DNA of 64,000 nt, from NCBI RefSeq assembly GCF_024868665.1, contig NC_079912.1, positions 14,262,948 to 14,326,947 of the forward strand, given 5' to 3'. Below are positions 60,271 through 64,000 of this stretch, in pieces; position 1 is the first letter of the stretch; every line of letters starts with the position of its first letter. The stretch is from Triplophysa rosa (lineage: Eukaryota > Chordata > Actinopteri > Cypriniformes > Nemacheilidae). Both the position numbers and the translations under genes were made by a program. Under the pieces are notes generated by a model. It was not told the origin of the DNA and ran no database searches. It saw only the letters and a list, made by a program, of their open reading frames with translations.

Positions 60271-61667
60271 AGGCTATGCAAGACTTGTTAAATGTAACAC
60301 GGACTTGATTTAGCTAAACTCACATGTGTGTTTGAAATTTGTATCTACAGTATGTGGGTGTTTTCCTCTGGTGATATCATTTGGTTAAACGGAGTAAAAG
60401 CTCATCGAAGAATCTGAAGGAACGCAGTGCATTTTCTGACCGAGAACTGGAAAAATGACACGGAGCCTATCTCCAGCAGTCAGGCTTGATTTTCCTCATT
60501 GTTTCCTCCGTCCTGCAGGATTTAATGAGCTCTGAGTCCCACGCCTTCTCATCAGCAGACCACCATCAGTAATGGCCAGTTAAATGTCTAGACTGAAGAT
60601 GATGGACAGAGCCGAGGTGTCGTTCGCAGATCTGTCTGCTCTTTGTATCTGACCATCGGCACCGAGACCCACCGTTGAATGTAAAACAGGGTGAAGATAT
60701 TTTGGAAAAGGAAATGTAAATGAATCTGTGAGCGTGCGGTCACGAATAGCCAGACTTCTGATTATTGATGACTGACATAAAAAGTGAGCAACCACAGTTT
60801 GTTTTAGACAGACGTTTCGTTTTACCAATCTAGTGTAACACAACTTTTCAGACTTTCCAGCCAATCAGATTGCAGCTTGATCATTTAAGAAAACACTCTC
60901 TATTTTTGTGTGCGGTACACATGGTCTCAACGGCCATCTGGGGCCAAAACTAATCAGCACATTGTGCATCCACGTGTGCGTATGTTATGTGTGTTTGTGT
61001 GTCCATACAATGTTGTCGCAGGCGTTTGGGTTTACAGTGACAGATTAATTAAAAAGAAGAGCCCGAACATGATGGGCCCTGCGATTCCTGTCAGATTCAC
61101 CAGCATCACTGAATGTGTTTTGGGTCCGGCGTGGTTTCACTAACATGAACGCGCTCATGTGATTAAGCTCAACTTGAGCAGAAAGAACATTTCGGAGCGA
61201 AAACCCCTCCTGTCAGAACGGACTTAACGTTTGAGATCGTCTGACAGCCTTGCCCGGCTTCAGGAGGAGATTTACCCGTGAAGATTTGTCCTCAGTTTGG
61301 TGCGTCTCAAATTCTGATCTTTTCTCAGAGATCACCGGCAGTCTCTGAGAGGTGAAACTAACTAAAAGTTACTAGCTTAGGAGACACTCACTGAAAAATC
61401 TAGTTAAGTCTGTTCTGACAAGTGACTTTGCAAGCTACATTTATTATAAAGTGAGAACGTGCTGGATTGTTGTATTGTCATCACATCGTATTGCATGCGA
61501 CGATTTAAAGTCGGTAGTCATGTAGAGTCTCTCGAAAGGAAGTCTGATTTATTTGACTGTATTTATCTTTTTTGTTTGACTCATTTATATACATAATTGA
61601 TTTTTATATATTTTGTGGATTTAGAGTAAACTTATCTCATTTTCACCCTTTTATCAACCCATAAGAT
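60271..61667. other. No feature seen
   Basis: Frames at 60580-60864 (minus) and 60910-61143 (plus) have no recognisable domain. Confidence 0.4.
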
Positions 61668-62343
61668 CAAATCATGGATGAGATCTGTTTAATATTTCAA
61701 TTATTTCTCCAGATTAAATGAAGAGCAAATGGAAACTTTGCTCAAGTCTCCTGCATCTCAGATATTTCTCCTGAGAAAAAATACAGAAATCTTACAAATG
61801 TCTCTGTCATTAGAGTTTCAGAAGAGATGTCAACAATGTCACAAACTGAGCTCAGATTTGTCAAGTCTGCAATCAAAAGTCAATATTATTGAATATATGT
61901 GACCCTGCACAACAATTTTTTTTTTTTTTACATCATCACAACACAATATTTGGCCAAGATACAACTATTTAAAACTCTTGAATGTGAGGGTGCAAAAATA
62001 TTGAGAAAATAACCTTTAAAGTTGCCCAAATGAAGTCCTTAGCATAGCTTATTACTCACAAGAATGAAGTTTTGATATAGTTACGCTAGGAAATTTACAA
62101 AATATCTTCATGGAACCTGATGTTTACTTAATGTCCTACTGATTTTCGGCATAAAAGAAAAATCGATAATTTTGATCCAGGTTTTGTTGGCTATTGCCAC
62201 ACATATTCCATAAATTAAGTTTTGTGATCCAGGGTCACATATGATAATATGAATTTAAACATTTCTCATCAAATTTACCCAAACTCAGATTATTTGACCT
62301 CTACAACCTACATTCATTTACACATCCATACTCTTCATGTATT
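61668..62343 (+). repeat. Interspersed repeat, family A, copy 3, interrupted
   Basis: Reverse orientation relative to 1711-2008. Homologous outer parts are 61668-61897 (tctcctgcatctcagatatt, gagctcagatttgtcaagtc) and 62240-62343 (aaacatttctcatcaaattt, catccatactcttcatgta). The tgtgaccctg MITE lies between them. Confidence 0.65.
61898..62239. mobile_element. 342-bp MITE with tgtgaccctg ends
   Basis: Left end tgtgaccctg and right end cagggtcaca are perfect 10-bp inverted repeats. Interior blocks caatatttggccaagataca, ttaaagttgcccaaatgaag, gaaatttacaaaatatcttc and aaagaaaaatcgataatttt match a very common cyprinid MITE from memory. TA flanks both ends (atata / tatga), consistent with a TA target. 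It interrupts family A, as shown by the uninterrupted copy at 1711. Confidence 0.85.
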
Positions 62344-62437
62344 TAAAACAATTATCTCAATTGTTTTTATTTTATTCTATGCAATTTTAGGAGACACACT
62401 TGAGATTAAGTCGATACATAAATAAAAGAAAAACTAA

Positions 62438-62670
62438 GGCCCGGTTTCACAGACCGTTTAAACCAGGACTGTGCCTTGGTTGAATTAAGATATTTATGTC
62501 GCTTTTATTAAAATGCCTTAGAAGAATACATTACTGATATGCATCTTGAGACAAAACAATGGCACTAATATATTTTAAGATATTTCTGGGCAAGTTATAT
62601 TTAGTTAAGACAGGTCACACATTCATTTTAGTCTGGGACTAGCCTTAAGCCTTGTCTGTGAAACTGGGCC
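62438..62670. mobile_element. 233-bp MITE with ggcccggtttcacagac ends
   Basis: Left end ggcccggtttcacagac and right end gtctgtgaaactgggcc are a 17-bp inverted repeat with one mismatch. Inner pairs taaaccaggactgtgcc and tctgggactagccttaagc follow. No ORF. Confidence 0.85.
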
Positions 62671-63439
62671 AAAGACTCCATCAAATCTAACATATAAAAG
62701 AGCAACATCTGAGCAATAACATTTTCCTCTGGGAAAGGCTAAAGCCCCAAAATCTCTTATTTTTTCCATCCATATTGCATCAATAGGGTAAAATAAATAA
62801 TGTCACACTTTTTTATATTTTAAAAACTACATCCACCTCAAATTGCGCTAATGCCCTACTTTTTAGGGTAGATTGACTTTAGTTAACCTAGTTTAAACCA
62901 CAAGTGGCTTGAGACTCGAGACTCTTTAGCTTTCCAAACGCCGCTGAGCGGAATGGCTTGATTGTCGAGCGCATTTATTATAATCGAAGCATTGATCTAG
63001 TCCCAGGCCAGAAAACAGATAGAGAAACTCAGATAAGTGCAGCGGGTCACTGTTCATCTGAACCACATCTCAACAACGCGATGTGCCATGACACCATATA
63101 AGAAAAGAAAGTACTGTGTCTGGGCATCTGCAGACAGGTTCTTGCCCACAGCAACGATCTTACTGTCAATCCACTCTGCAGCAGGTCATTTAGTTAACAC
63201 TCGCTCTCACAAGCAAGACAGACGGACGCGACACTCGCCTCACCAATGAGAAGAGGTGCAGGGAAAATGGGAGATTTTTGGAGACTCGGGTACTATATGT
63301 ACTGTCAGAGAAAATGAACTCCACTTTTGGAGGCTGAGAAGTAAAACAGGGCACAAAGTTAAAGTTTTTGGATGTGGTGAACAGGGGCTGAAACATTGAT
63401 TTAAGGGATGTTACATATTCAACTGAAGTTAAAGGCCAA
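62671..63439. other. No feature seen
   Basis: Short frames only; no repeat ends recognised. Confidence 0.4.
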
Positions 63440-63818
63440 GTTTTTGAATTTTAGCGGCATCTAGCGGTGGGGCTGCGAATTGCAACCAACGGCTTACTCC
63501 ACCCCTCCCTTTGGAGCACTATGGTGGCTGACACAGGACAAAGATGACATCAAGTTTTCGCTTCTTCGCCGAAGGAGATAATGTATTTACGAAACGCATT
63601 CTGCAAAGCAGCTTGTCCGTTTAGGGCTACTGTAGAAACAACATGGCGACTTCCATGCAAGGGGACCCGCGGTGTATGTAGATAGTAATAGCTCATCCTA
63701 AGGTAATAAAAACATCATGCTTCATTATGTAAGGTCTTTATACACCTCTGAAGACATAGTTATGTTTATTAAATTGCATTTCTGTCAATAGATCCTCCAA
63801 AAAATTACACACTGGTCT
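63440..63818 (+). repeat. Interspersed repeat, family D, copy 2
   Basis: gcggcatctagcggtggggc, tgcgaattgcaaccaacggc, gtccgtttagggctactgta and tctgtcaatagatcctccaa follow the order of a fish non-autonomous repeat. The last part matches the reverse complement of 11751-11973. It abuts a tagttcaccc-family end. Confidence 0.65.
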
Positions 63819-63875
63819 TTTAAAGGAATAGTTCATCTTAAAATAAAAATCCTTTCTGCAGAACACAAAAGATGT
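63819..63875. mobile_element. Terminal fragment of tagttcaccc-family MITE
   Basis: ttaaaggaatagttcatct followed directly by ctttctgcagaacacaaaag, so the left end is joined to an internal block with a deletion. The remaining sequence to the window edge has no clear family. Confidence 0.55.
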
Positions 63876-64000
63876 ATTAGTTAACAAAAACATATGATTC
63901 AATCTGTCTGAGTATTTCCATTGCAAGAGACACTTTGTTATAATTTTCTATACACAATCCACAAACGCTGTCAATAGACCTTAACTTGTATTGAACATGG

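Overview
The window looks like nuclear DNA of a bony fish, most likely a cyprinid (carp, minnow or zebrafish relative). The evidence is AT-rich sequence, long CA, CT and TTTC microsatellites, a tRNA-derived SINE of the fish type, and a dense set of short inverted-repeat DNA transposons familiar from cyprinid genomes (ends such as tagttcacccaaaaatg, tagggatgcaccgat, cagtgttggg, aggggtgtaacgat and tgtgaccctg). Nothing bacterial, viral or organellar was seen. One N at 27912, inside a GT repeat, marks an assembly uncertainty.

No complete host gene can be supported, so the window reads as intergenic DNA or part of a very large intron. Two weak candidate first coding exons lie on the minus strand (35842-35917 and 48508-48647). 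The convincing protein-coding traces all belong to mobile elements: (a) a three-exon gene with one frameshift, ending in a C-terminal module like those of multicopy fish proteins often labelled SAMD3-like, carried in a 3.0-kb inverted-repeat element (17398-20410); (b) a BED-finger hAT transposase relic (21918-22561) cut by a MITE; (c) a minus-strand LINE reverse-transcriptase relic (53571-54190) that has lost its catalytic box; and (d) three relics of a Tc1/mariner transposase 3' end (9340-9800, 12070-12520, and 29830-30188 continued at 32298-32345).

Layout. 0-9 kb: sparse MITEs, with an intact 474-bp hAT-type MITE at 7425. 9-17 kb: Tc1 relics, a SINE, an aacccaacc-rich repeat and a nested element at 15992-16888. 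17-22.6 kb: the best region, holding the 3-kb gene-bearing element inside a second copy of the 7425 MITE, then the hAT relic. 23-29 kb: MITEs, AG and GT microsatellites. 29.8-32.3 kb: a 2.1-kb hAT-type element with a perfect 8-bp target duplication, inserted in a Tc1 relic and itself carrying a 279-bp MITE. 32.7-41 kb: mostly unassigned, plus microsatellites. 41.4-45.3 kb: stacked hAT-type MITEs. 45-53 kb: mostly unassigned, with CT/CA and TTTC microsatellites. 53.6-57 kb: LINE relic, a 711-bp hAT-type MITE with a perfect target duplication, and a nested MITE. 57-64 kb: unassigned sequence, then several MITEs.

Several insertions can be dated relative to each other because the window holds a second, uninterrupted copy of the target repeat, which gives an internal empty-site comparison. 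Family names rest on remembered consensus sequences. Element boundaries rest on inverted repeats and target duplications read directly from the sequence.
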